A stretch of 35,335 nt of DNA from Deltaproteobacteria bacterium (GTDB lineage Bacteria; Desulfobacterota; DSM-4660; Desulfatiglandales; HGW-15). The position numbers and the translations under genes were made by a program. Location of the stretch: positions 1-35,335 of the forward strand of contig JAFGFM010000236.1 of the NCBI GenBank assembly GCA_016931115.1. Direction: 5' to 3'. The stretch's first letter is position 1. The number at the start of each line of letters is the position of its first letter. Shown one piece after another: positions 17,851 through 25,092 of this stretch. The notes beneath the pieces are model-generated. The model was not told the origin of the DNA. It did no database searches and saw only the letters and a list, made by a program, of their open reading frames with translations.

Positions 17851-19118
17851 TATTCTGCACCGCCACGGTCATAGGATTCTGCAAGGAGCAGTTCAGGTGT
17901 GGAAAGGCCATTTATCTTCTTGAATCCGGTGTCTGTGAGTGTAATGGTGTCCCATTTTTTGCACTGGGGGCATTGCCATTTAAGGGTTGCCGGATGAAAA
18001 CCGCAGTTTGTGCACTGAAACTCAAGGTATGGCACATTGAGATGCATCAGAAGGTCATTATAGGCATTAAGGGCATCCCCGGTATTACCTGTCTCAAGCA
18101 GGATCTCCCCCATGAGCCTGTGCGCCTCCCAGAAACAGGGATAATAATCAATGGCCTTTTTAAGTTCATCAATGGCCTCTTCATGTTTTTTCTCCCTGTA
18201 CATATGACGTGCAAGTGCAAGGTGGGTAAATGCATCAGTATTGTATTTTGCGCAGTCTTTGAGAAAGAGCTCTATCTGCTTTATGTCATGTGATCTGTTA
18301 TATACCTGCTCAAGCCTCTGATATGCGAGAAATGTAAAATGGGGAGATATGCTGACTATCTTTTTCCAGGTCGCCATTGCCTCTTTGGTGTCCCCCGTTG
18401 AAAAATATATATCACCCAGGTGAAGGTATGCGTCAATGCACTGCCTGTTTATGGTGATCGCCTTTTTGAGAAATGTCTTTGCCCTGGTTGCATCACCCTG
18501 TTCAAACAGCGCCTTTCCTGCCTCTGCCCTGTGATGGGCCATTATGCCGCTGCAATCTGTTTTTGAAAGTTTTGCGATCTTCTGGCGTGTCTCAAATGCG
18601 TTTTCCCAGTCCTTTACCTCCTCGTAGATCTTTTCAAGCTCTTCAAGGGTGGCAATGTCAGATGGCTTTTTTTTGATTACATTTAGAAATGCCTCAAGGC
18701 TGCGGTCAAGAAAACCGCCTTTTTTATAATCAAGGCCAAGGTCAAAGAGTGCCCTGACCTTTGTCTCTTCATCTATGTTTGGCCGAAGTATTATGCTCCT
18801 TCGGATATGTATGGCCCTGTCTATGGCCCCCTTTGACCTGTAGAGATTCCCGATGGCGGCATATGTCTCGATTGTATCCGAGTTGATCTGGACTGACTTT
18901 GTAAACTCCTCTATTGCATGATCAGGGTCATCTGAAAGCAGATATTGTATGCCTTTAAAAAGGGCGCTGTCCCCCTTGTCAAAAAAAGGCCTTCCTTTGC
19001 TGCTGCCTTTTCCAAGGTATCTTCCTGCAAGAAACCCTGCTATCAGCGCTATAAAAATATAGAGAAGGAGCCTCTGATTGGCAGGGTCAGCAAGATACTG
19101 CCAGACCTGTACATGCAT
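17850..19118 (-). CDS. lapB: Lipopolysaccharide assembly protein LapB (YciM)
   Basis: In gammaproteobacteria, LapB is an inner-membrane TPR protein that regulates LpxC turnover by FtsH and so balances lipopolysaccharide synthesis. This 422-residue protein has an N-terminal transmembrane helix (about 16-34). About nine TPR units follow (for example AIEEFTKSVQINSDTIETYA and AYLHLGDIYFSTGDTKEAMA). A C-terminal rubredoxin-like zinc ribbon has Cys369, Cys372, Cys383 and Cys386. This matches LapB end to end. It sits 13 bases after lapA, the usual partnership. Confidence 0.93.
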   Translation of the reverse strand: MHVQVWQYLADPANQRLLLYIFIALIAGFLAGRYLGKGSSKGRPFFDKGDSALFKGIQYLLSDDPDHAIEEFTKSVQINSDTIETYAAIGNLYRSKGAIDRAIHIRRSIILRPNIDEETKVRALFDLGLDYKKGGFLDRSLEAFLNVIKKKPSDIATLEELEKIYEEVKDWENAFETRQKIAKLSKTDCSGIMAHHRAEAGKALFEQGDATRAKTFLKKAITINRQCIDAYLHLGDIYFSTGDTKEAMATWKKIVSISPHFTFLAYQRLEQVYNRSHDIKQIELFLKDCAKYNTDAFTHLALARHMYREKKHEEAIDELKKAIDYYPCFWEAHRLMGEILLETGNTGDALNAYNDLLMHLNVPYLEFQCTNCGFHPATLKWQCPQCKKWDTITLTDTGFKKINGLSTPELLLAESYDRGGAE

Positions 19119-19131
19119 TTTTATTCCCCGA

Positions 19132-19488
19132 TTATGTCAAATCCATATCACTTTCACTCACACCCGGAGGGACATTTTCTGAAGTGATAGGTAAATTTCT
19201 TAATGAATTAAGTTCCTTATCCTTATTTTTTATTTCGTTCCTGAGCCTTGCTATTCCTCTTTTCAGTTGAAACCGGTCAAGCAGGTTATAGAGCCATGAG
19301 ATGATAAGCCCCAAGGTAAATGCTATGGCGGATATCAGATAGATCGTTATGCCGGTGGACTGATACTGAGCGAATTGCAGGTTCGCCCGGAAAACAACCC
19401 TTGTGTTAAATGCCTCATGGTTCTGGATAATAAGCGTCACTACAATGAATACTATAAAGACATAAATCAGAAATTTAATATGTTTCAT
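19132..19488 (-). CDS. lapA: LapA family (DUF1049) membrane protein
   Basis: This 118-residue protein has two transmembrane helices (about residues 5-22 and 47-68). The intervening segment carries the LapA-type QNHEAFNTRVVF sequence, and a basic, coiled-coil-like cytoplasmic tail follows (RFQLKRGIARLRNEIKNKDK). LapA works with LapB at the inner membrane. Start ATG at 19488 has AGGGAG upstream. It is 31 bases downstream of the HIT gene in the same operon. Confidence 0.88.
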   Translation of the reverse strand: MKHIKFLIYVFIVFIVVTLIIQNHEAFNTRVVFRANLQFAQYQSTGITIYLISAIAFTLGLIISWLYNLLDRFQLKRGIARLRNEIKNKDKELNSLRNLPITSENVPPGVSESDMDLT

Positions 19489-19519
19489 ACCCTAATCTCC
19501 CTTTTGCAGGTAAAAATAA

Positions 19520-20005
19520 TTATAAATCCTTAAAATATGGTTTCAACCTCATGTATGTCTCCCTGATATGTTGAGGTATTACCCGCACATCAGCCAGCAC
19601 AGTCATGAAATTGGAGTCACCGTACCAGCGTGGGACAACATGGAAGTGCATATGCTCCTCCACACCCGCTCCCGCCACCTTGCCGAGGTTGAGGCCCACA
19701 TTAAACCCTTCGGGGTTGAATGCCTTTTTCAGAATTTCTGTGGCACTGCTTACCATATTGATAAGATCGAGCCTCTCTTCATCATTGAGCATATCAAGCC
19801 CCTGACAGTGCTTGTGGGGCGCAACCAGCAGATGAGCGTTCACATAGGGGAACTTATTCATCATTACAAGGGTGTTTTTACCTGTATGCAATATCAGGCG
19901 CTCTTCGTCACAGGCGCTGTTATCATCAGTACAGAATATGCAGCAGGTCTCTTTACCTTCCGTGAGTATGTATTCCATTCGCCAGGGGGCCCAGAGCACT
20001 TCCAT
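19520..20005 (-). CDS. HIT family nucleotide hydrolase/phosphorylase
   Basis: The 161-residue protein belongs to the histidine triad superfamily and probably cleaves or transfers nucleotides, such as diadenosine polyphosphates. The triad is His118-x-His120-x-His122 in EEHMHFHVVPRW, with His122 region catalytic residues as in the family. The N-terminus (LWAPWRMEYI) and CIFC (22-25) resemble the Ap4A-phosphorylase-like HIT subgroup, and the later GDSNFM fits. The start at 20005 is chosen because AGGAGAG lies just upstream and the family motif begins here. The frame is open to 20188, but the extra 61 residues cross the inverted repeat and look non-coding. It appears to be the first gene of the operon to the amidase. 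Confidence 0.9.
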   Translation of the reverse strand: MEVLWAPWRMEYILTEGKETCCIFCTDDNSACDEERLILHTGKNTLVMMNKFPYVNAHLLVAPHKHCQGLDMLNDEERLDLINMVSSATEILKKAFNPEGFNVGLNLGKVAGAGVEEHMHFHVVPRWYGDSNFMTVLADVRVIPQHIRETYMRLKPYFKDL

Positions 20006-20023
20006 TTTTCTCTCCTTGAGTGT

Positions 20024-20060
20024 TCCTGATTCTCGAAGATTATAGTAATATCGTAAAAAA
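20024..20060 (-). promoter_or_regulatory. Possible promoter of the HIT-lapA-lapB-mutS-amidase operon
   Basis: On the minus strand a perfect TATAAT (plus-strand 20039-20044) lies about 34 bases before the HIT start codon. A TTGTAT 15 bases further upstream is the best -35 candidate, a spacing shorter than optimal. The position just below the terminator at 20139-20190 fits an operon start. Confidence 0.4.
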
Positions 20061-20138
20061 TACAAGTTGTAATCGGTTATCACCAATAGTCTTTTGATTG
20101 GATTGAAGCATAAGAGATTTATTTTTGATCTCAGAGAG

Positions 20139-20190
20139 AAATGCAAAAAAGCGCCTGTAGAATAACTCTGTTTGGCGCTTTTTTGCATTT
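20139..20190 (-). terminator. Rho-independent terminator after the SDR gene
   Basis: A perfect 17-bp inverted repeat has arms at 20139-20155 and 20174-20190. The core is GGCGC followed by six T on either strand, with an 18-base loop. It lies about 50 bases past the SDR stop on the minus strand and ahead of the HIT gene, so it ends the SDR transcript and insulates the HIT operon. The A/T runs on both sides would let it work in both directions. Confidence 0.85.
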
Positions 20191-20238
20191 ATTTTTATAA
20201 ATTGCCCTTAAACAGACGGCTAATCCAAGTGAAATACA

Positions 20239-21249
20239 CTATTTTTTTGCTATTTCATACATCTGCATGGTTGAGCTTTTATGCATGCCCATCAGGTTCA
20301 TGGGCACCTGCTTTTTTAGTTCATCGACTGTCCATCTCCCGCCATACTTGATAAGCGAACTCTGCCACTCAGCCTCTGAATAGAGATGTATACTCGGCCC
20401 GCCTACAAAAAATACAGACCCGCTTATCTGTGAGGCATCATCTGTTGAGAGGTAACAGATGAAAGGGGCCAGGTCATCAGGGCTCGGGCTCATATTGAGC
20501 GGTAACTTGTAATTATTGAAGACCCAGGGGCCCTGGCCCTCTGGCATGGCCTTTTCATATGCATCTATCTCAAAAGAGGCCCTTGTCAGGGCATTGGGGG
20601 CAAAGGCATTACAGGTGATGCCGTACTCTATCACCTCCTGGGCCACAGCAAACGTGAGACCCACAACACCGGCATTGGCAGCAGAATAATGGGCCTGGCG
20701 TATTCCCCCTCCCTTGAACGCCCCTGATGTGCAATTGACAATTCGCCCAGACCTCTGCTTCATCATATGGGGCAGGGCATGCCGGATAGTGTTAAAATAT
20801 GCCTTTGGCTTTACACCACAAACGTGATCCCACATCTCTTCGCTCATCTCCCAGATCGGGCTGAATGAAAATGTCCCTGCAACATTTATAAGGATATCGA
20901 TTTTGCCAAATCTGTCCACTGCGGTCTGGATCAACTCACCTGCGATTTTAAAATTACTGGCATCGCCAAAAAAGGCGACTGCTTCACCACCTGCGTCTCT
21001 TATGGCCTTTGCAGTGGTCTCAGCATCCCCTTTTGCCTCTTCGGATTTCTTTTTAAGCGTCTCTTTTTCTTCACTCTTGAGGTTTTTTACAAGGGATTCG
21101 TCCATGATCGCAAAACCTGTTGAACCGGGTTTGCGGTTATTTGTAACAACCTTTGCACCCTCTTTTGCCATTGCAATGGCAATGCTGCGGCCTATGCCCT
21201 GTCCTGAACCTGTTACTACCGCCACCTTTCCCTTCAGATTTTCACCCAT
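20239..21249 (-). CDS. SDR family oxidoreductase with YxxxN in place of YxxxK
   Basis: This is a short-chain dehydrogenase/reductase of 336 residues. The Rossmann nucleotide-binding motif is TGSGQGIG (13-20) and NVAG is at 122-125. The active-site Ser is probably Ser175 (NCTSGAF). The catalytic tetrad motif reads Y188-S-A-A-N192, so the usual lysine is asparagine (codon AAT). There is also a highly charged insertion at about residues 40-80, longer than in typical SDRs. The start at 21249 is chosen for GGAGG just upstream and because the Rossmann fold begins at once; the frame is open to 21333. It is monocistronic, with its own promoter (21299-21327) and terminator (20139-20190). The substrate is unknown. 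Confidence 0.88.
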   Translation of the reverse strand: MGENLKGKVAVVTGSGQGIGRSIAIAMAKEGAKVVTNNRKPGSTGFAIMDESLVKNLKSEEKETLKKKSEEAKGDAETTAKAIRDAGGEAVAFFGDASNFKIAGELIQTAVDRFGKIDILINVAGTFSFSPIWEMSEEMWDHVCGVKPKAYFNTIRHALPHMMKQRSGRIVNCTSGAFKGGGIRQAHYSAANAGVVGLTFAVAQEVIEYGITCNAFAPNALTRASFEIDAYEKAMPEGQGPWVFNNYKLPLNMSPSPDDLAPFICYLSTDDASQISGSVFFVGGPSIHLYSEAEWQSSLIKYGGRWTVDELKKQVPMNLMGMHKSSTMQMYEIAKK

Positions 21250-21298
21250 TTTTTTGCCTCCTTCGATTCTTTTCACATTACACCTCAAATCTATTTTT

Positions 21299-21327
21299 AA
21301 TATATAGAATTGACAGCAAGGTTTCAA
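21299..21327 (-). promoter_or_regulatory. Sigma-70-type promoter of the SDR gene
   Basis: On the minus strand, TTGAAA (plus-strand 21322-21327) and TATATT (21299-21304) are 17 bases apart, each matching consensus at five of six positions. The predicted start of transcription lies about 40 bases before the ATG at 21249. This is the best sigma-70 match noticed in the window. Confidence 0.55.
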
Positions 21328-21464
21328 CACCATAATCAGTCAAGATGTTTATTTGCAGGTTATAACAGGCATGTTTTCAGTAAATTTAATGGAAAATGGA
21401 GCCGTCTTATTAATATTTTTTATAAAACCAACAAGTTAAATCTGGAAGCCACCTGTCTTTTTCC

Positions 21465-21493
21465 TTCAAATTTTGTTTAATGTCAGATATACT
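21465..21493 (+). promoter_or_regulatory. Possible promoter of the glycosylglycerate cassette
   Basis: TTCAAA (21465-21470) and TATACT (21488-21493) are 17 bases apart, matching four and five consensus positions. Transcription would start near 21500, giving a leader of about 140 bases if translation starts at 21639. The region is A+T rich, so a chance match is possible. Confidence 0.4.
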
Positions 21494-21638
21494 CCTAGCA
21501 AAAAAATGATATTAAGCATTAACCGGTAATTTCATAATGGAATTCAGGATATACTCCTTTATCCGAAATATTCTGCTCTTAAACGGATGCGATGCTTTTA
21601 CTTTAACTGCAAAAGATGAAAAATCAGGGGCAAGAAAA

Positions 21639-22451
21639 ATGAATATCATTATTTTTACAGACCTGGATGGCACACTCTTAAACCACGAAGACTATTCATA
21701 TGCCGATGCATTGCCATCCCTTGAAAAAATCAGGCAGGCAGCAATACCTTTGGTACTCACCACAAGTAAGACTAACAGGGAAACCGATATCCTCCAGATG
21801 GAAATGGGGATAGATGATCCCTTTATTGTGGAAAACGGAGCTGCGATATGCTTTCCCGCCAAATACACTGATTTTTTACTGAAAGATATAAGCAGTGACC
21901 TCTCTTTTCAGATTACGCAGACCATTCAATTAGGTATAAGTTATGGCCGGATAAGGGCCTTTATTGAAGAAATCAGCGATCAATTCAATATCAGGGGTTT
22001 CGGTGACATGTCAGTCCGTGAAATTTCCGATATGACAGGTCTTACACCTAAAAGGGCGGAACAGGCAAAGGTTCGTCAATATACTGAACCTTTTCTTCTG
22101 GAAAGGGGTGAGGATATCCATATGCTTCAGGAGGCTGCAATAAAGCGTGGCATCAAGATTACAAAGGGCGGAAGGTTTTATCATATGATCGGCATGTATC
22201 AGGATAAGGGAGAGGCTGTAAAGATAGTCCGCAAAATATTTGATCAGAAAGTCGGAGCAAAACATCTGACCATTGGTCTGGGTGACAGCATTAATGACAT
22301 ACCAATGCTTAATAATGTTGATATCCCGGTTCTTATCCCTAACCCTGAGAAGGAGTCACCTAATATAATCCTGCCAGGCCTCATCAGGGCGACAGAAGCT
22401 GGGGCAAAGGGCTGGAATGATGTTATAGGGAGGCTACTGGACGAACTGTAA
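21639..22451 (+). CDS. HAD phosphatase, mannosyl/glucosyl-3-phosphoglycerate phosphatase-like
   Basis: The 270-residue product is a HAD-superfamily phosphatase of the MpgP type, which removes phosphate from mannosyl- or glucosyl-3-phosphoglycerate. Motif I is FTDLDGTLLN, with the nucleophile Asp8 and acid Asp10. Motif II is TTSKTNRE. VENGAAICFP is typical of the Cof/MpgP group, and motif IV is GLGDSINDIPML near residue 210. The start at 21639 is chosen because the protein fold begins immediately, although upstream ATG 21537 is open and closer to the candidate promoter. The two downstream glycosyltransferases support a role in glycosylglycerate synthesis. The sugar specificity cannot be read from the sequence. 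Confidence 0.82.
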   Translation: MNIIIFTDLDGTLLNHEDYSYADALPSLEKIRQAAIPLVLTTSKTNRETDILQMEMGIDDPFIVENGAAICFPAKYTDFLLKDISSDLSFQITQTIQLGISYGRIRAFIEEISDQFNIRGFGDMSVREISDMTGLTPKRAEQAKVRQYTEPFLLERGEDIHMLQEAAIKRGIKITKGGRFYHMIGMYQDKGEAVKIVRKIFDQKVGAKHLTIGLGDSINDIPMLNNVDIPVLIPNPEKESPNIILPGLIRATEAGAKGWNDVIGRLLDEL

Positions 22452-22470
22452 ATTAACCACAGGGGCGGCT

Positions 22471-22493
22471 CCGGTTATTAAGTATTTAACCGG
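22471..22493 (+). other. Hairpin between the phosphatase and the first glycosyltransferase
   Basis: CCGGTTA (22471-22477) and TAACCGG (22487-22493) form a perfect 7-bp stem with a 9-base loop in the 91-base gap between two cassette genes. No T-run follows, so it is not a classical terminator. It could mark mRNA processing or differential expression within the operon. Confidence 0.4.
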
Positions 22494-22542
22494 CACCAAT
22501 CTTACGTAATAACCTGAAATAATAACCTGGAGGTAAAAAAAG

Positions 22543-23802
22543 ATGACATCAGCTATGAGATTTTCCACAGCACTAAGGCAGCATGTACGAAACAAGATCG
22601 AACAGATGGATCATGCGGATATAGTAGTAGGAGTGCCATCATTTTCCAGCGCCCAGTCAATTGAAAATGTACTCAAAATGATCTTTAAGGGGATTAAACA
22701 ACATTACCCTGATCACAGGGCATTTATAGTTGTTTCCGATGGCGGTTCTACTGATGATACGAGAGAGGTAGCGAGATTAGTCGATCCAAAGTCCTATAAT
22801 ATTGACAGCATAGTAACCATTTACAGGGGGCTGCCAGGCAAGGGATCAGGTTTAAGGGCTGTCCTTGAGATAGCGGCCTTTCTAAAGGCAAGGGCAGTTG
22901 CATTTTTTGACTCTGACCTTATGTCCATCACCCCTGAGTGGATAAAAAACCTTATTGATCCTGTTATGGATGGATATGACTTTGTTGCGCCTGATTATAA
23001 CAGGTATAAACTGGATGGGACCATTACCAATACTATAGCATATAATCTTACAAGGGCGCTTTATGGACAGAAGATACGGCAGCCGATCGGGGGGGATTTC
23101 GGGGTATCACCAGCCCTTGTCAGGTATTACCTTAATCAGGATGTATGGGAAACCGACGTGGCCAAGTTTGGTATCGATATATGGATGACTACCTCGGCAA
23201 TTGTCGGGGGATTCAGGATCTGCCAGGCCAAACTCGGGGCAAAGATACATGGCCACAAGGATCCCACATCGGACCTTGGCCCCATGTTCCGGCAGGTTGT
23301 GGGGACAACATTCCAGCTTATGACACAGTACCAGGATTACTGGATGAATGTGAAAGGATCAAAGGAGGTGCCATCCATCGGCGAGGCGGCTGGCCAGGAG
23401 GCTGAGCCATTTGAGATTGACCATGCAGGCCTGATTGAATATTTCAGGGTTGGGATGAAAAATTTCAGCGGTGTATGGCAGAATATACTGGCTGAAGATG
23501 ACATAAGGTTGATAGGCGACCTCTCTCGTATCGATAAACCTGATCAGTTCAGCCTGCCGATTGAGACATGGGTGAGGATTGTTTATAAGTATGCAGGGAC
23601 ATTTCAGGAATCGCCCAGGCAGCGTTTTAAGCTGCTTGATACAATGATCCCTCTTTATTACGCACGCATAGCCTCGCTTGTAAATGAGTTGAAGGATAAA
23701 AATGCAAAGGAGGCAGAAGATCATTTCGAGGCACAGGCGAAATGTTTTGAAGATCTGAAGGGGTATATGGTTGAGATATGGAACAGGAAAGGGGGCGCAT
23801 AA
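22543..23802 (+). CDS. GT-A glycosyltransferase related to mannosylglycerate synthase
   Basis: The 419-residue protein is a retaining-type GT-A glycosyltransferase without a signal peptide or membrane helix. Visible motifs are SDGGSTDDT (65-73), GLPGKGSG (97-104) and the metal-binding DSD (123-125) in FFDSDLMSITPEWI. They continue with QPIGGDFG (180-187), FGIDIWMTT (about 208-216) and a downstream KIHGHKD. As far as I recall them, the order and form of these motifs parallel GT78 mannosylglycerate synthase and the mannosylglucosylglycerate synthase MggS. Between a phosphatase and GpgS, it may add a second sugar (for example mannose from GDP-mannose) to glucosylglycerate; this is inference. GGAGGT precedes the ATG. 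The GpgS-like gene starts one base after its stop. Confidence 0.75.
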   Translation: MTSAMRFSTALRQHVRNKIEQMDHADIVVGVPSFSSAQSIENVLKMIFKGIKQHYPDHRAFIVVSDGGSTDDTREVARLVDPKSYNIDSIVTIYRGLPGKGSGLRAVLEIAAFLKARAVAFFDSDLMSITPEWIKNLIDPVMDGYDFVAPDYNRYKLDGTITNTIAYNLTRALYGQKIRQPIGGDFGVSPALVRYYLNQDVWETDVAKFGIDIWMTTSAIVGGFRICQAKLGAKIHGHKDPTSDLGPMFRQVVGTTFQLMTQYQDYWMNVKGSKEVPSIGEAAGQEAEPFEIDHAGLIEYFRVGMKNFSGVWQNILAEDDIRLIGDLSRIDKPDQFSLPIETWVRIVYKYAGTFQESPRQRFKLLDTMIPLYYARIASLVNELKDKNAKEAEDHFEAQAKCFEDLKGYMVEIWNRKGGA

Positions 23803-23803
23803 A

Positions 23804-25012
23804 ATGACTGATTTCAATGAAAACGGCATTATCACCACACTTCAAAACCTGGTAAACAGGGATGCTACAGACTTTAACAGGGAGTTGAAAATCATTTCAA
23901 AAGATAAAAATATGGTACTGCTTCTGCCTGCCCTTGTCTCTGAATTTGACAGCCCTGCAATGCCCAATATTATTAAGAGCCTTATGGAGGTGGAGTATCT
24001 TCATAAAATCGTTTTATCTCTGGACAAGGCCGATGAGAGCCAGTTTAAAAAGGTCAAAGAGATAATGGCCCAATTACCTCCCGATGTAAGAATTGTCTGG
24101 CATGACGGGCCAAGAATAAAAACCCTCCTTCAGGAACTGAAGGATTCCGATTTCACACTTGGCCAGCAGGGTAAGGGTAGGTCTGTATGGATGACTATGG
24201 GTTATATACTTGCTGACCCCTATGTGGACGCCATTGCCCTTCATGACTGCGATATCCTGAATTACAGTAAGGAGATGCTCGCAAGATTAATCTACCCTGT
24301 TGTTCATCCGGCACTGGATTTTGAGTTCAGCAAGGGTTATTATGCAAGGGTGACTGACAGGCTTTATGGCCGTGTGACACGCCTGTTTTATACGCCACTT
24401 ATCATATCAATAAAACGTATTCTGGGTTATAATGCATTTATAGATTACCTTTCAGATTTTCGCTATGCCCTTTCAGGCGAGTTTGCCTTTGTATGTAACC
24501 TGGCGCGCAGGATCAGGATATCTCCTACCTGGGGCCTTGAGGTATCGATGTTAAGCGAGGTTTATCATATGACATCAGTAAACAGGATCTGCCAGGTGGA
24601 GATAAGCAACACATATGAACACAAGCATCAGGCCCTTGAAAAAAACAAGCCTGACAGGGGGCTTATCCGCATGGCCACAGATATTGCAATGGCACTCTTC
24701 AGGGTACTGAGCCAGGACGGTATAATTATCAGCCAATCCTTTTTCAGGACGCTTCTGACATCGTATATGCAGGAAGCGCGTATCGTAATCGAGAAATATA
24801 ATGCACTATCACTCCTGAACGGGCTTGCGTATGACCGCCATATGGAGATTGAGGCAATAGAGGCATTCATTGTCTGCCTGAAGGTGGCAATGGAAGAGTT
24901 TGTAAAGGACCCTGTAGGCATCCCAATGCTCAGTGCCTGGGTGAGAGTAGAGGCAGCGATCCCTGATTTTTCTGACAGGCTCAGGGATGCGGTTGAAGAG
25001 GATAATATGTAG
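23804..25012 (+). CDS. gpgS: Glucosyl-3-phosphoglycerate synthase-like glycosyltransferase (GpgS)
   Basis: The 402-residue protein resembles GT81 GpgS, which joins NDP-glucose and 3-phosphoglycerate. It shows the opening LLLPALVSEFDSPAMPNI (39-56), GQQGKGRS (120-127) and a DCD metal site (148-150) in ALHDCDILNYSKEM. Later conserved blocks are GYYARVTDRLYGRVTRLFYT and WGLEVSMLSEVY. No export signal is present. The ATG at 23804, one base after the previous stop with AAAGGGGG upstream, is chosen over an in-frame ATG at 23771 inside the previous gene. The last codon's G and the TAG stop lie inside a perfect palindrome (25009-25036), so the natural C-terminus may have been altered by its arrival. 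Confidence 0.78.
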   Translation: MTDFNENGIITTLQNLVNRDATDFNRELKIISKDKNMVLLLPALVSEFDSPAMPNIIKSLMEVEYLHKIVLSLDKADESQFKKVKEIMAQLPPDVRIVWHDGPRIKTLLQELKDSDFTLGQQGKGRSVWMTMGYILADPYVDAIALHDCDILNYSKEMLARLIYPVVHPALDFEFSKGYYARVTDRLYGRVTRLFYTPLIISIKRILGYNAFIDYLSDFRYALSGEFAFVCNLARRIRISPTWGLEVSMLSEVYHMTSVNRICQVEISNTYEHKHQALEKNKPDRGLIRMATDIAMALFRVLSQDGIIISQSFFRTLLTSYMQEARIVIEKYNALSLLNGLAYDRHMEIEAIEAFIVCLKVAMEEFVKDPVGIPMLSAWVRVEAAIPDFSDRLRDAVEEDNM

Positions 25013-25036
25013 AGACAAGGCATGCCTTGTCTCTAC
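25009..25036. repeat. Perfect 28-nt palindromic repeat containing the gpgS stop codon
   Basis: The two 14-base arms, beginning GTAGAGACAAGGCA and meeting at 25022/25023 with no loop, are exact reverse complements. Palindromes with GTAGAGAC...GTCTCTAC ends are, to my knowledge, a dispersed repeat type in several bacterial phyla, including cyanobacteria. The TAG stop of gpgS is made by bases 2-4 of the repeat. It could also fold in RNA as a stable hairpin at the 3' end of the cassette transcript. Confidence 0.8.
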
Positions 25037-25046
25037 GGATGGCCAT

Positions 25047-25076
25047 TCACACCTTCTCCATTATTTTTTGGTGTGA
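25047..25076. other. Second small inverted repeat between convergent genes
   Basis: TCACACC (25047-25053) and GGTGTGA (25070-25076) form a 7-bp stem with a 16-base loop containing six T. It lies between the ends of gpgS and the iron-sulfur gene. It may help to terminate transcription in either direction, but it is not a textbook terminator. Confidence 0.35.
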
Positions 25077-25092
25077 CGATTACGAAACAAAA

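Larger units (their letters stand above)
21250..21638. other. Divergent intergenic region between the SDR and osmolyte genes
   Basis: This 389-base A+T-rich stretch separates two divergent genes. It holds the SDR ribosome-binding site and promoter (21299-21327) and a candidate promoter for the plus-strand cassette (21465-21493). The frame of the phosphatase gene is open back to 21537, but those 34 codons encode no recognisable family sequence. I saw no convincing operator or RNA structure in the rest. Confidence 0.5.

Noticed and set aside
20006-20188. Upstream extension of the HIT protein by 61 residues
   Set aside because: The extension would translate through the perfect inverted repeat at 20139-20190 and has no family similarity. 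AGGAGAG sits right before the ATG at 20005.
21537-21638. N-terminal extension of the HAD phosphatase from the ATG at 21537
   Set aside because: The 34 extra residues show no family features, while the HAD fold begins at the ATG at 21639. Not fully excluded, because the candidate promoter lies nearer the upstream ATG.
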